Positions 9,502-22,057 of a DNA stretch of 64,000 nt are shown one piece after another. Both the position numbers and the translations under genes were made by a program. The notes beneath the pieces were generated by a model that was not told where the DNA came from, ran no database searches, and was given only the letters and a program-made list of their open reading frames with translations. The DNA is from Poa pratensis (Eukaryota; Streptophyta; Magnoliopsida; Poales; Poaceae), in the NCBI GenBank assembly GCA_947311845.1, contig CAMZMU010000071.1, positions 19,098,181-19,162,180 of the forward strand, in the 5' to 3' direction. Every line of letters begins with the position of its first letter. Positions within the stretch are counted from its first letter, which is position 1.

Positions 9502-10438
9502 AAAACACAGCCTAGTATATAATGTAAAAAAATCTTATCATAAATTATTTTTAAAGTATACTGCAAAACTTCCCTACCATACTGAAATATCTTGTATTGG
9601 GCTAAGTTTTTATTATGTTGAATCCACAAAACATTTTGCGGGGAGGAGTTTCATGCTTGCATGCAATGCTCCAACAAGGCAAGTCCAAAAGAAAATGACA
9701 GAAGTAGTGTCTTGTTGATCTTTAGGTGTTAATCCTTAGTGGAGCCTCTTTTAGTGATATACTATTATATGGACAAGAATATTGGCATGATTTTTTCCAA
9801 ATATGTGTGATGGAAGAACAATCTTCTCGGGATTGCACTGGATGGAATGATCTGATGTCTAACAACTAACAAATTAGTTCGGTTTCATGAGGACGGTTCG
9901 GTCGTCAATGGTGTTTGTTACTACCCAACTCGTTCCCTAGTATTAGAGAATTACAACCCTTAGATCAACCCTAATGGATGGCCCACATTTATGGGTCCCT
10001 ACCATAAAAGAGCTCATTACCATACAAACAACGGCTGGATTCATATGTATGCATTGGGATTTTTCTATGCATCTACACTACCTTGACCAAGAAAAGAATA
10101 AAATAAGCATGTTTACTGCAGGCTAATCGTGCACGTTATTTTTATTTCTATATCTTTGAATTTCTGGTGGTCCCTCACTATCTTGCGAGTATTTTAGTGG
10201 CTAATACGACGATGCAAATTTATGCAAATTCCTATGTATTGGATGCATTTTCACTAGTGGATAAAGCTACATCATTCTATTTTCTGAACACATAGTAGGT
10301 GCAACTCTTACTACGGGAGATAAAGAAAAGTAACTTGACTGCCCATACAAAATAAAAAAGGCCGTAAAATACTTTTCATATGTACTGCTCATAGAGTCAA
10401 AAAATAGATAATTCATAATATATTTAATAATTAAGTTA
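9502..10438. other. Intergenic DNA between the two defensin blocks, no gene recognised
   Basis: AT-rich sequence with no recognisable product. About 1 kb here would have separated the two tandem defensin blocks before the retrotransposon insertion. A stretch at 9,449-9,718 is open on the plus strand but lacks any domain and starts in the duplicated 3' flank. Confidence 0.5.
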
Positions 10439-10552
10439 GTAGCAATAGAATATGTAGTAATGTAAGTCCAACATCAATGGGGCATGCTAATTCGAGTAAG
10501 ATAACCGCATAATTAAGAAACATGCCTCCAACACAGTCAGTGACTAGGTTGG
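10439..10552 (+). repeat. Host flank left of the Tat element, first occurrence
   Basis: From GTAGCAATAGAATATGTAG to TAGGTTGG. The same flank reappears at 22,806-22,918 immediately after the 13-N gap. It ends in the 5-bp target duplication GTTGG (10548-10552), which recurs at 37522-37526. Confidence 0.9.
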
Positions 10553-11549
10553 TGTCGTGGTGGTATCACGGCAGATGCCATAGGATGGCTAAAGTGTGGG
10601 GCCGATGGACGCTGGTGGAATCCGGGAGAGGGCTAGCGCTAAGGAGCGCACACGAAGAACACAGCAGCACACCAAGATCTACCCAGGTTCAGGACCCTCG
10701 TGAAGAGGTAAAGCCCCTACTCCTGCCTGCCTCTCTCTGTATATCTCGGTATCACAAATACAAGCTTGCTCCTTGAGCTGTATCACACTACAATGGTGAG
10801 AAGCACAAGGAAGGAAATGAAGCTACGGGTGGTAAAGTATCTCCGGGTATCGTCCCTCACGCAGGAGGGGGTGAGGGCATATATATAGGCTAAACCGGGT
10901 TACCGGAATACCCCGCACTAGCAACGGTCACTTCTCCGTACCGGCACAGCAGACACGCATGCCTGCACGTCATGATTGTCTCTGCATAGTGGACAGGACG
11001 TGGCTTGCCCATGTCCTGTCCCATGTCTCTGCTCCAAAGTACGCCCGAGGTCAGCGACAAGACAGGGCCTGCCCATGCCTCTGCCTCGCAGTCTGTCCCC
11101 GGATAAACCGGAGTCAGCGGTGGAATGATGACCTGCCATCTCGGTCTCCTGCACGCCCCCGTGTCAGGCGCTTCCGTGTCAGGCGCTCCCGTGCCAGACG
11201 GGATATGACAGGAGCATTGACCTCTGTCCGACACAAGGATAGCCCGGCATGGATATGCCGGATCCACCTTCCTCAAATATCCTTCCCTGCACATAAGAAA
11301 ACACCCAAGTTACCGACATACATATGTCGGCTATGTTATCTCGGATCCCTTGTCTCGGTCGACCAATGCTGGCTGGCACCTGCGTGGTACCCCGGTCCCT
11401 TCTGGCCCAGGTTACCTCGGTAAGCCTATCTCGGTTTGCACCTGTACCACACTCTGAAGCCCGGTTATGCCGGTTTTACTGTAACTTGGCCCACACCTGG
11501 GCATTGCTTTTACCTCATCATGACCCTACCCGGGGGTAGCCCCCCGACA
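10553..11549 (-). repeat. LTR of the Tat element, first copy (997 bp)
   Basis: Begins TGTCGTGGTGGTATCACGG and ends GCCCCCCGACA, so it has TG...CA ends. It is preceded by the target duplication GTTGG. It contains short hairpins such as CCGACATACATATGTCGG near 11,313. Confidence 0.92.
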
Positions 11550-12229
11550 TTAGTCCCCGAAGCTGGTGCGGTCCTGCAGCCTTGGACGAAGGGCCACAGC
11601 AGGTTTAACCAACCGAAACAGCCATAACAAGCATCCGACATTACCATGTCGGTTCAACCGTAAAGCCATGAACAACCTCTTCCACTGATTCCGACATAAG
11701 CTCCAGTGTCGGTTTTCTCCGACACTAGAATTCTGCTGATAGAGCAAGTCGAGCTCTCTCGACCAACTCAACTTAACCCAACCAACCGACATTCACATGC
11801 CGGTTTAATGCAAGCTTCTAAGACCAAACTTTCCACAACCTCCGAGGTTTACCCTCGTGCCGGTCTCTCCGACACAAAAAGATTCCCACAATCTCTCAAA
11901 GATCTCCCCGCAGCACGTGGCAGAGAGAAGCTGCGCGCTGCCTCGGTTTCTGAACACGGACAGACATATCTCTGCACGCACGCCGCCCATGTCACGCTCC
12001 ATCAAGTCTCAGAAGCACTCGAGTACCTTTGACCGTGGCGCGTCTCCTAGATTCCCGCGCCATTAACCGCACGCGATCACGCCGCGAGCCGTTACCACCT
12101 TGTGGCCCACGATGTGGCGGATCGTGCGGCCGCAAACACCGCAACCACGCCGATCGTGCGCGGTTAATCCGCGCGCCCGATGCGGTAACTGCACGCGGTA
12201 AAATAGGAAACCGCACGCGCGCCGTACCC

Positions 12230-12237
12230 ATAAATAG
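12230..12237 (+). promoter_or_regulatory. TATA-like box of the antisense gene in the Tat element
   Basis: ATAAATAG sits in a CpG-rich stretch (12,030-12,230) and is followed by a noncoding exon that ends at a GTAAGT donor at 12,445. In the second copy the same position reads ATAAATGG. The direction is plus, opposite to pol. Confidence 0.5.
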
Positions 12238-12913
12238 GGGGACGTGCACATCTCCTCGCCCTCTCCGCATCCTTCTTCTTCCTCTTCTCTCCCCTGCGAT
12301 ATCGCCGCTACAGTGAGCTTCACCACCGCACGACGCCGGATCTCGCGCGCCACCGCCCACCGGAGCACCTCGCGCCGCCACTGGACACGCGCAACTCCGG
12401 CAAGCCCCGCGCACCTTCGCCCTGCATCACCGTCGCAATCTCCGGTAAGTTCATCTCCCTTGGCATCGCCGATGAAACGTGTTCATCCTCTCCGATGAAC
12501 ACGTTCATCCTCTCCGGCGAACTTTGCTCATCTTCCCCGACGGACTTGTTCTCTCCTCCGTAGATGCCATTGCTCGTAATTACTTAGATCCCTTTTAGAT
12601 CTTCTTCACCGTGCCTCTTAACAATCTTGCAATAGTTTCTCCGCGGGTTTTCACAAGTTTCAACCCACAAGTTCTTGTATTTATCTTCTATTTATTTTTC
12701 CTCGTAGATCTTTCCATCAAACACTTAGCCACAGAAACGTGTTTCCCGCCACTTATGCACTTTTCCTACGTTGCCCAAATGTTCCGAGATACCTATCTCG
12801 GTTCCTTTATAGCCTGAATACTCCGAGATACTTATCTCGGTTCCTCTATTGCACACATACTCCGAGACACTTATCTCGGTTCTTCTGTGTCTCTTTTGCA
12901 GATCTCTTCCGAG

Positions 12914-15900
12914 ATGTCAACCAGCAATACCCCGGAACCTGCCGAGGATATCGTTGAGGGAGACGCGCCGGGTGGGTGGGTTCCGATGTAAAACAGGACG
13001 AGGTAGACTGGCTAGTCCGGACCAAACGCATTCCGGCACAAGTCATATGCCGGGTTCCCGGCAAAGAGGCCGAGCCGAAGCTGAAAACCGGCGAGCGCGT
13101 GGTCTTCGTCGCGCACTTCGAGCGCGGCTTTGGACTCCCGGCGAGCGAGTTCTTCCGGTCCTTCTTGGATCGGTTCCGGCTTCAACCTCACCACCTTCCA
13201 GCCAACGCCATTACCACGCTCTCTGCGTGTGTCTCTTTCTCCGAGGGATACCTCGGACTTTGGCCCACGGTAGAGCTCTGGGCCAAATACTTCCAACTCC
13301 GGAAGCAAAGTGTCCCGGATCCGGAGAACAAGAACATGCCCAAGGAGATGACCCCGTGCGGAGCTGCTACCATCATACCTCGGAAGGGTTCCGTTTACCT
13401 CGGATTCAAGGGCTGGAGTCATGCCGGAAATGGCAGCGCACATTCTTCTACGTGAAGAACCCGGACAGCCCAAACAATGCTGATTATCTGAACCTGCCGA
13501 TATTCAACATCGCCACCCCCACTGAACAGTTCAACTGGTCCCTCAACCCGAAGGACCTGAACATCGAGATCAACCAGATCCACAAGGTCGTGGAGGAGCT
13601 GGTGAAGGCAGGACTAACAAGCGATGATCTCCTGAGGACCTTCATCAGCCGCCGAGTTTCCCCCCTCCAAGACCGAGTTCACAAGATCTGCCACATGAGT
13701 GGCCAGTATGATCCAACTCGGATCAGCACCCACGAGCTGAGCAAAGCCGAGATCAGAAGACGTGTTAAGGCAATTGCCCGCACGGTGATGACCGAGGAAT
13801 GGGAATGGGGTCTAGAACCTCATAACCGAGCTCGGCTTCCGGATCAAGTAAGTAACCTTGCAACTTACACCGACATATCTTTCCTACCGAGGTAACTCTT
13901 ATGCCGGTCCCGTAATCCGCACATAAAGTAACTCGGTTTTACTGCTTCTTCTTGCAGAGGTTTACCCGGCAAAGACTGAAGATGGAGAGGATCCCTCCGC
14001 CAAATGGGGCCAAGATATCCCTGCCCCGGACGTCGCCGAGGTAGAAGATCCGGATGACGAGGATCAGCTGCCAATACCAGAGCTGGCGCCCCTACCCCGG
14101 GTAAGCCTCGAGCCCGAGCTTCCATCCGAGATTGGTCGATGATGATGACCTCGAAATGCTAGAGGTAATTGACGCTCGTCCCATCGCCTTTGCTCCCCCA
14201 GCCCCGGCATCAACTAACCCGGGTGGCTCTGCCCCGAGTGCACGCCCTGCTACCTCGGGCAAACAAGTGGCATCTCGCAAGCGCGCAGAGACCGGTACCT
14301 CGAAAACCGGAACCTCCACATCCTCGGATCCAGCCGCGCCGCAGGCGAAGCGACAGAAAGAGGAGCGTCAAGCCGAGGAAGGGCAAGAAGACCCCGCCAG
14401 TTACTGAAGGGTAAGATATTTTGCCGACACAAGCTTACTTCCTTTTTTCCTTCTGCCGGGATAACTTTTTCCCGACATAACATTTTTCTTGTTTGACGCA
14501 GTGCCCCCCTTGAAGTTGAGCAGAGTGCCTCTTCTATGCGCTCGCCCCTTCCGAGTACAGCCGAGCCTCGGCCGCGTGACTCCGGGGCACCCGCCACCTC
14601 AACTGTCATTCCCGAGGTTGTGATCCTCGACCAAGATGATGGCTCCGGTGCCCCCACCACGGAAACCGACATCCCGCGGGCCGACACTTCGGTGACCTCG
14701 GGCGCACAGCAACCACCACACAACACCACAGCCGCAACAACAGCAACAACAACAACACAGCAGCAGCAACAACAACAGCAACAGCAGCCACCTCAACAGC
14801 ACCAAGGACAGCAACAACCTCAACAGCACCAGCAGCAGCCAAAGCAGCCGCCCCGGCCGAGATCCACCACCAAGTCCCCCACCAAGTCCACCGAGTTAAC
14901 AACTCGGAAAGCTACTCCACTTGCCAAGCCGACACATAGCCAAGCAGCCACCGGGAAACAGCTTGCCAACCCGGAGAGACAAGTGGTGTTGACTCCAACC
15001 ACTACCCCGGAGCACCAAGCTCTCACCACTTCTGTCTCCCGAGTTGCCAGCGCAGCTGGGTTTTACCCCAGCTCCAAACTCAGAGTGGACACAGCTTAGG
15101 CTCGGAGAAGCAATATCACATGGACTGGAACGCTGCCGACACAAGCGAGGTCTCCTCCGCGCACCCGGTCATTCCTCATCCAGCTGGCCCCAGTGCACTT
15201 GCTCAGGCCATGCACAATTTGCAAGTCTCGACCCTTCGAGCCAGCAAGCTTGCCGAGGTATCTTTTCCTCAGCCAAACTTTTATTTTCCTTGCCATAGAT
15301 GATAAACATACACAATCCCCAGTCCCCGAGATTCGGGTTGAGTGACCTGTGCTCGCCCGAGTAAAGATCACTCAGCGCGAAACTTCACCAAATTTTCATC
15401 ATTAAACTCAGAAAATCCGACACTTCGGATCTTCAAGAAATCCGACATCCAGTCCCCGAGATTCTTGTCGAGTTTTACTCGGCAGGAATCTTTAAGAAAT
15501 CCGACACTCAGCTTTACTCGGCATGAATTTTAACTAACCGCACTAACTCTTTGCCCTTTTCAGGATTGCACCAATGCTCGGACCACGTGTTTCGGAAGTT
15601 GCTTCTGGACCACAACAAGCTCAAGAGGTCCCACAAGCAACTTCAGGAGACGCTGAAGAACAAGGAACAAGCGCACGCCACTGCCCTTCAGAAGGAACGG
15701 CAAGAAGTGTCTCGGCTCCAGGAGGAGCTTGCCCGGGTCCAGGGTGAAAAACCGGCATTGAGCAGGCCCTGATGCAAAAGGAGGAAGCTGCTCAAAGCAC
15801 AAGGAAACGCTCGAGCGTCCGAGGTTCGCGCTACCTCGGCTCAAGGAGAACTGGATGCCCTCAAGGCAAAATCCGACATCTGGCTCCGCGAGCTCACCCG

Positions 15901-16880
15901 GCTGAACAAGGAGATGGACTGTAAGTTTCTTTATCCTTTCCTTTTGCTTTCATTACTTGCGCCGACATTAAGATATGCCGGTATATAACTCAATTTGGTG
16001 ATAGCTTTTCTGTCTTCAGATCACTTCGCCCACTCCAAGGCTGCTGCACTCAACACTGTGCGCAAGGCACGAGCGAAGAGAGCCGAGGCTGGCCCAATCC
16101 CGGAGGAATGGGATATGGAAGATTACTTGACTGCTCTGAATGCCCGCATCTCTCCTTTGAAGGCCATTGGCCTGGACCTTCTTGATGCCGGTATCAAAGC
16201 TTACCGAGCTTATGGCCAGGATCTCCAACTCCTTCTAGCATTGAAGAACTGTCCAAGTGTCTGACGGGGCCGAGGCCAGGATCCGAGAGTGGAGATCCTC
16301 AGCAGCTCGTGCCGGAGCTGATCAAGCACTGACCTTTGTGCTCTCCTGGTACGAGTCCATCAACCTCAACGCCGTGCGCTCCCTGCGCCAAGGCTCCAAA
16401 TGGACCTCCGATCCGACATTGATAGAGAGCCGCAAAGATGCAGCCAAATTCATGGCCAGTTATGCTCCCACCCGACACTTCATCCCGGGTCCCGCCTACT
16501 CGGATGACGAAGAAGAGGACCAGGATGATGAAGGGGCGAAGAAGAAGATGACGTTGATGAGGAGATCGAGGCCGAGACTCTCGACGCTGCCACTGCCGGA
16601 GCGACCGAGACTGCTGCTGCCAGCGCAACCGAGACTTCCACTGCCGGGCTGCCGACACTTCTGCCGCCGAGCAACCGACATTGCCAAGCCGGCTGCGACC
16701 GACGCTTCAGAGAAGCCGGTAACCGAGACTTCTGAGAAGCCGGTAACCGACACTGCTGGTGCCTCGGCAGCCACTCCAACTCCCGAGTTGCTCCAACCAC
16801 TGAAGCTCTTCTGCCGCCGAGACTGCTCCCGAGCCTCGCACCGCTCCAACTGCTCCGAGCTCTCCGAGGCAGCTGCCTAA
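12914..16880 (+). pseudogene. Antisense additional ORF (aORF) of the Tat element, first copy, multi-exon
   Basis: A plus-strand gene lying antisense to pol. GT-AG boundaries support exons at about 12902-13847, 13958-14410, 14502-15257, 15564-15920 and 16020-16880, after a 5' noncoding exon with a 456-bp intron (12,445-12,901). The first coding exon holds a block beginning FFRSFLDRFRLQPHHLPANA that I recognise as the gypsy-type putative transposase domain (PF04195-like), then a Lys/Glu-rich helix region. Later exons encode a Gln/Pro-rich tract (near 14,750-14,860), a coiled coil (15,600-15,770) and an acidic run with TETSEKPVT-type repeats. Several one-base differences from the second copy break the frame in places, so I mark it broken in this copy. 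Its function is unknown. Confidence 0.72.
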
Positions 16881-17015
16881 GCTTATCAAACATTGAACTA
16901 TTAAATCCCCGGAATGCCGGGTGCAGATGTAAATATACGTTTAAGTATTTCGCAGTGCTACTTTTATCATATTAGTTTCAACAAGACAAGCTTAATGCCG
17001 TATCACTTTGCACCA

Positions 17016-17430
17016 AGTCCCCGAGTTTACTTTCTTGTTTACTATACTTAGTAATCTTTGCTCTTGTCTACCATTTAGGCGTTCGACAGTCGAGTCACAA
17101 GATCAATCATTATAGCATACAATACTTGTAAATTTTGAGGTAAGGTTTAGAGTCATCCGACACAAGGAAAAGGAAAAAAAACCGGGTTAGTAAACGACAT
17201 ATGTCGGATCTTTTTAGGACCGAGTCCCCGAGTCCATTTTCATGTTTACCATATACCATAACCTCTGCTCTTGACTGCCATTTCGGCGTTCGTCAGTCGA
17301 GTCACAAGATCACAACAAAAGCATACATTACTTGAACTTTGAAACGAGGTCTCAAAATCATCCGACATATGAACAACACAGAAAAAACCGAGATAAAACA
17401 CAAGCATATAGACAAAGGCAGTCCCCGAGT
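17016..17430. repeat. Tandem repeat of about 200 bp, two units, between aORF and integrase
   Basis: The anchor AGTCCCCGAG occurs at 17016, 17223 and 17420 (spacing 207 and 197 bp). Each unit also contains GGCGTTCG, CAGTCGAGTCACAAGATCA and CATCCGACA. Tandem repeats in this part of Tat elements are known to seed satellites. Confidence 0.8.
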
Positions 17431-17683
17431 TTCTTTTCGGAGTGCCGGCATTTTATTCAAAGGAAAACCGAGATACATACACTGCGCCCTTAAGAGTAAA
17501 AGGGACGAAGTAGAGCTACATTCCAGGGTCTTTTGGTCTCCTCTCCGGATTTGTCCATCACATTTTTCCTCGGTGCCTGTGCATCTATAAGATAGTATGA
17601 ATCATTGTGCAGAGCCTTGCTCACAATGAACGGTCCCTCCCATGGAGGTGACAACTTGTGTCGGCCTTTTGCGTTGCACTAGC

Positions 17684-18798
17684 TCAACACCAAATCTCCC
17701 TCTCGGAAAACCCGAGGGCTGATCTTCCGGCTATGATAGCGTCGGAGATTTTGCTGATATAAGCTGACCGAGATAAGGTCAGTTCTCGTGCTTCTTCGAG
17801 CAAATCAACATCATTTTCCCGAGCTTCTTTTGCCTCGGTTTCAGTGTACAGCGCCACTCTTGGCGAGTCATATTCCATGTCGGTTGGCAGACCGCTTCTG
17901 CCCATAGACCAGAAAAAATGGCGTATAGCCAGTTGATCGATTTGGTGTGGTCCTTAGACCCCACAGCACTGCTGGTATCTCCTCTATCCAACATCCCGGA
18001 GTTCGCAACAGTGGTTCAATCAACCGAGCTTTGATACCGGCTAACACCAATGCATTTGCTCTTTCCACTTGCCCATTTGCCTCAGGGTGTGCCACCGAGG
18101 CTATGTCCAACCGAATTCTCTTATCCGCACAGAACCGAGCAAACTCTCCCACAGCAAAGTTTGTGCCATTATCCGAGATAATGCTATGGGGGTAACCATA
18201 TCTCAAAATGATGTCCTTCAAAAAGGTCACCGCTGTGTGACCATCACACTTCCGGATAGGCTTTACCTCGATCCACTTGGTGAACTTGTCCACCATCACC
18301 AGCATATGAGTCATGTTACCTCGGGCTGGCCTGAATTCTCCCACCATATCCAAGCACCAAACTGCAAAGGGCCAAGTGATTGGAATTGTCTTGAGTGCCG
18401 AGGCTGGCAGGTGTATCTTTTTAGCAAACCTCTGACATCCCTCACACTTTCTGACGATATCTTCTGCCTGGTTCAAAGCACTGGGCCAATAAAACCCATG
18501 CCGGAATACCTTAGCCACCAAGGCTCTTGATGAAGCATGATGACACACTCTCCTTGATGAATTTCCAGGAGCATCTCTTGCCCTCTTGCGGCTCGACACA
18601 TCGCTGCAGTACCTCGGTCACACTTCTCTTGTATAACTCCTGGTTGATGATGGTGTAGGCCTTGGATCTTCTTTGCACTTGCCTAGCTTCAACTTCATTA
18701 CTTGGCAAACTCCCATCCATCATAAATGCCATTATTGGTTGTGCCCACTCCGGCACAGGACGCACAGGAAAACCGATCATCCACCTCCATGAGATCAA
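17684..18798 (-). pseudogene. Tat integrase, first copy
   Basis: Integrase inserts the cDNA into the host genome. The zinc-binding HHCC region is visible, ending CEGCQRFAKK. The DDE core residues lie in WCLDMVGEF, SDNGTNF and GQVERAN (the last two near residues 140-180 of the longest frame, 17868-18599). The C-terminal part is broken by small indels at about 17,890 and 18,590 relative to the second copy. Confidence 0.85.
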
Positions 18799-18804
18799 CC
18801 GACA

Positions 18805-19930
18805 TTACTTCTTCCGAGAAGAGTAACCAGTCCCCGGGTTCTCCCAAATGCATCCGACATCGACGTCCATGGGAACAGCACCAGACTCCGGTTTTGCCGG
18901 GATAAAAATTGACTCGGACTCCGGCGATGGTTTGATTGATGGCTTCCTCAGATGCTCCAAGGCTATGCCGGGTGGAATTGGATCCCGGGATGAACCTAGC
19001 TTGGACAGTACATCGGCGGCGTCATTTTCAGCCCGAGGTATATGCGTGAGCTCGCAACCTTCAAAGAACCCCGAGATCTTCTGGACATGAAACCGATACA
19101 ACGCCATGTTGGCATCTAAAGCATCCCAATTTCCCGAGACTTGCTGCACCACCAAATCCGAGTCTCCGAAACATTCTATCCGGCGAATACCAATTTCTTT
19201 GGCCACATTTAGCCCATGAACAAGTGCCTCATACTCGGCCACATTGTTAGATGCCGCAAAATGAATCTGCAACACATATCTCAACTGATCATGCTTTGGC
19301 GAGGTAAGGACTACCCCGGCACCTAAACCAATTTTTGTTCTTGATCCATCAAAGTGCATTCTCCAGTAATTGGGGTCAGGCCGTGGTGGCTCATATTGCA
19401 TTTCAGCCCAATCCACCAGGAAATCCGGCAGTGCCTGAGATTTAATGGCATCTCTTCTTTCATAGTGAGGAGTGTAAGGGGACACCTCGATAGCCCACTT
19501 GGCTACTCGGCCAGTTGCATCTTTACACCCAATGATCTCCGAGATAGGAGCCTCACACACCACAGTGATTGAATGCTCTTGGAAGTAATGTTTCAACTTC
19601 TTAGCAGCCAGATAGACACCATATGTCATTTTCTGGTAGTGCGGATAGTTCTGCTTGGACGAGATCACCTCGCTAGGTAATACACTGGCCTCTGCACAGT
19701 TTTGCCATCTTCTTCGCTTCCACTACCAATACGACACTCACAACCCGGTTTGTGGCTGCAATGTAGAGCAACATCGGCTCTTTGGGTAATGGTGAAGCCA
19801 GTATCGGCGCAGTTGCCAACATCTTTTTTAACTCGGTGAACGCCGCATCTGCTTGCGGGGGCCACACGAAGTGGTTGTTTTCTTCATGAGTTGATACAAA
19901 GGCAATGCCTTTTCCCCAACCTGCTAACAA
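18805..19930 (-). pseudogene. Tat RNase H region (two domains), first copy
   Basis: The same dual RNase H region as at 31,119-32,261, but split into overlapping frames at about 19,665 by a short indel. The downstream frame (18805-19668) carries the complete second RNase H with MHFDGS, AEYEAL and GDSDLVV. Confidence 0.85.
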
Positions 19931-21136
19931 ACCGACTTAAAGATGCCAAACATCCAGTGAATTTCTGCACGTCTTTGAGACATGTCGGTAACCTCATGCT
20001 TTCAATAGCACGGATTTTTGTCGGGTTCACCTCGATACCTCGGCTTGACACGAGGAAACCGAGTAATTTGCCTGCCGGCACACCGAAGGTACATTTGTCC
20101 GGGTTAAGTTTTATCCGGAATTTCCTCAGATTCTCAAATGTTTCTCGGAGATCATCAATCAGAGTAGCTTTCTCCTTAGACTTGATGACAATGTCATCGA
20201 CATACACCTGCACATTTTTTCCTATTTGATCATGCAAGCATTTTTGCATACATCTCTGGTAAGTGGCACCAGCATTTCTCAAACCAAAGGTCATGACACG
20301 ATAGCAATAAGCCCCATACGGGGTGATAAAAGCAGTTTTCATTTGATCAGCAGGGTTCAGTGGTATCTGGTGAAAACCAGAATAGCATCTACAAAGGATA
20401 ACAGCTCACACCCGGCTGTGGAATCGATCACTTGATCTATCCGAGGCAGCGGGAATGGATCCTTAGGACATGCCTTGTTCAAGTTTGTGTAATCAATACA
20501 CATACGCCACACAATGGCCACATTCGGGTCATCTTTTTTCTTTTCACCAGGACCGGGTTAGACAACCAGTCCGGGTGCAGCACTTCCATGATGAACCCAG
20601 ATGCAAGTAACCTGGCCAGTTCATCACCTATCACTTTCTCCTCTCATCCGAGAGACGCCGCATAGGTTGCTTCACCGGCTTCATATCCGGTCTGACGAAC
20701 AAAGAGTGCTCAGCCAACTCCCTCGGAACACCTGGCAGGTCCTGATTTGACCATGCAAAGATATCCCGGTTCTCACGGAGGAAGTGACTGAGCTCGCCTT
20801 CCTATTTCTCAGTTAACCCGGTACCAATGATGACGTTGTGGTCCGGACATGCCGGGTCAACATTGATCTTCTTGGTCTCTTTGGGCACCTCGAAAGTTGC
20901 ATTCTGCTCCGGGTTAGCCATACCCGGCATACCGAGTTGCGCTGACTGAGCCAATGCCACCACTTCATGGATCTTCTTCTTCTCGCAGCGATGATCAGTG
21001 ACTCGGCTAAGCACGATCCAGCCGAGGCACACTCCAGTGCACGCTTGTAATCACCCGAGATAGTGATGATGCCATTAGGACCCGGCATTTTCATCTTGAG
21101 GTAACCCACATGGGTGGATATCATGAACTTGGACAT
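19884..21136 (-). pseudogene. Tat reverse transcriptase and PR-RT linker, first copy
   Basis: The RT palm is clear in 19884-20342, with TFGLRNAGATYQR and the catalytic YVDD. A one-base deletion just after the motif A aspartate, at about 20,384, is shared with the second copy, so it is probably a real mutation. The upstream part to 21,136 is the linker following protease and is further shifted near 20,990 in this copy only. Confidence 0.82.
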
Positions 21137-21278
21137 GCAGGCCTACCGAGTAAAGCATGGTATGGACTTTCGAGGTCCACTACCTCAAACTGGATACTCT
21201 CAGTTCGGCAGTTGTCCTTGGTGCCAAACAACACATCAACCCAAATTTTGCCCATAGGTGCACATGAAACACCTGGCA

Positions 21279-21968
21279 CTATGCCATGAAAGGTGTAGAA
21301 CTCGGTTGCAGCATGTTTGCCGAGATACCCATCTTCACCATGGTGTCTCGGTACATGATATTGATAGCACTCCCATTATCAATGAGAACTCGGGTGAACC
21401 GAATATTGAGTGTCGGTCCGAAGAATGTCGGATCCACCACCAATGCATAACCTCCCGGAGTTGGCATAACTCGGGGATGATCCCTTCTGCTCCAAGTGAT
21501 CTCTTGCTCGGACCAGTGCAAATACTTCGGTATTGCCGGCATAACTGCGTTCACCTCCAGTGCACGCCGATGCAAGCTCTTCTTGTCAGTTGGCTCGGTC
21601 ACAAATATCACATAGCTCTGATGAGCTTCTCTGTAATCTCCCTGGGGATACTCTCCCTGCCTGCTGGGACCAGTGTTGTTGTTGTTCCCTCCGACATTCA
21701 CCTGATTCACAGGCTTCGGATCTGCTTGCCTCGGAACTGGCGGAATCACCGGGATAGCATTTGCTCCGGTAAGCGGCAAGTTTTGCCTCGGCGGAATTCT
21801 CTGAGGTGCCCCCACTTGATTTCCTCCGGCTCTGGCTCCTTCTCCCCTTGTGCGCTGATACCAGCTGCACTGCCGAGTTGTATGGTTTGCAGGCCTGCGG
21901 ATGTCTTGGGTGTGGAAACTGCATGGCCCATCCAACATAGCCTCATAAGTTAATGGGCTTCTGGTCAC
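21279..21968 (-). pseudogene. Tat aspartic protease region, first copy
   Basis: Contains VLIDNGSAINI, the retropepsin-like active-site context, downstream of a Pro/Gln-rich stretch that links gag to protease. Matches 33,609-34,253 nearly base for base. Confidence 0.75.
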
Positions 21969-22057
21969 CCCATGGCCTCTTCCCTCTTGATTCTGGCCCC
22001 ATGCTGGGCCATTGAACTTCGGACGCTGGCTATTACCGGCATCTGGCTGGTCTTGGT

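Noticed and set aside
9449..9718. An 89-codon open frame after defensin copy 1
   Set aside because: It begins in the duplicated 3' flank, is not conserved in copy 2 and has no recognisable features.
12029..12414. Overlapping Arg-rich frames before the antisense gene
   Set aside because: They lie in the CpG-rich promoter and noncoding first exon, with no domains and many equivalent frames.
14599..14902. Leucine- or alanine-rich frames on the minus strand
   Set aside because: They are the complement of the CAG/CAA glutamine-rich tract of the antisense gene, so they are shadows.
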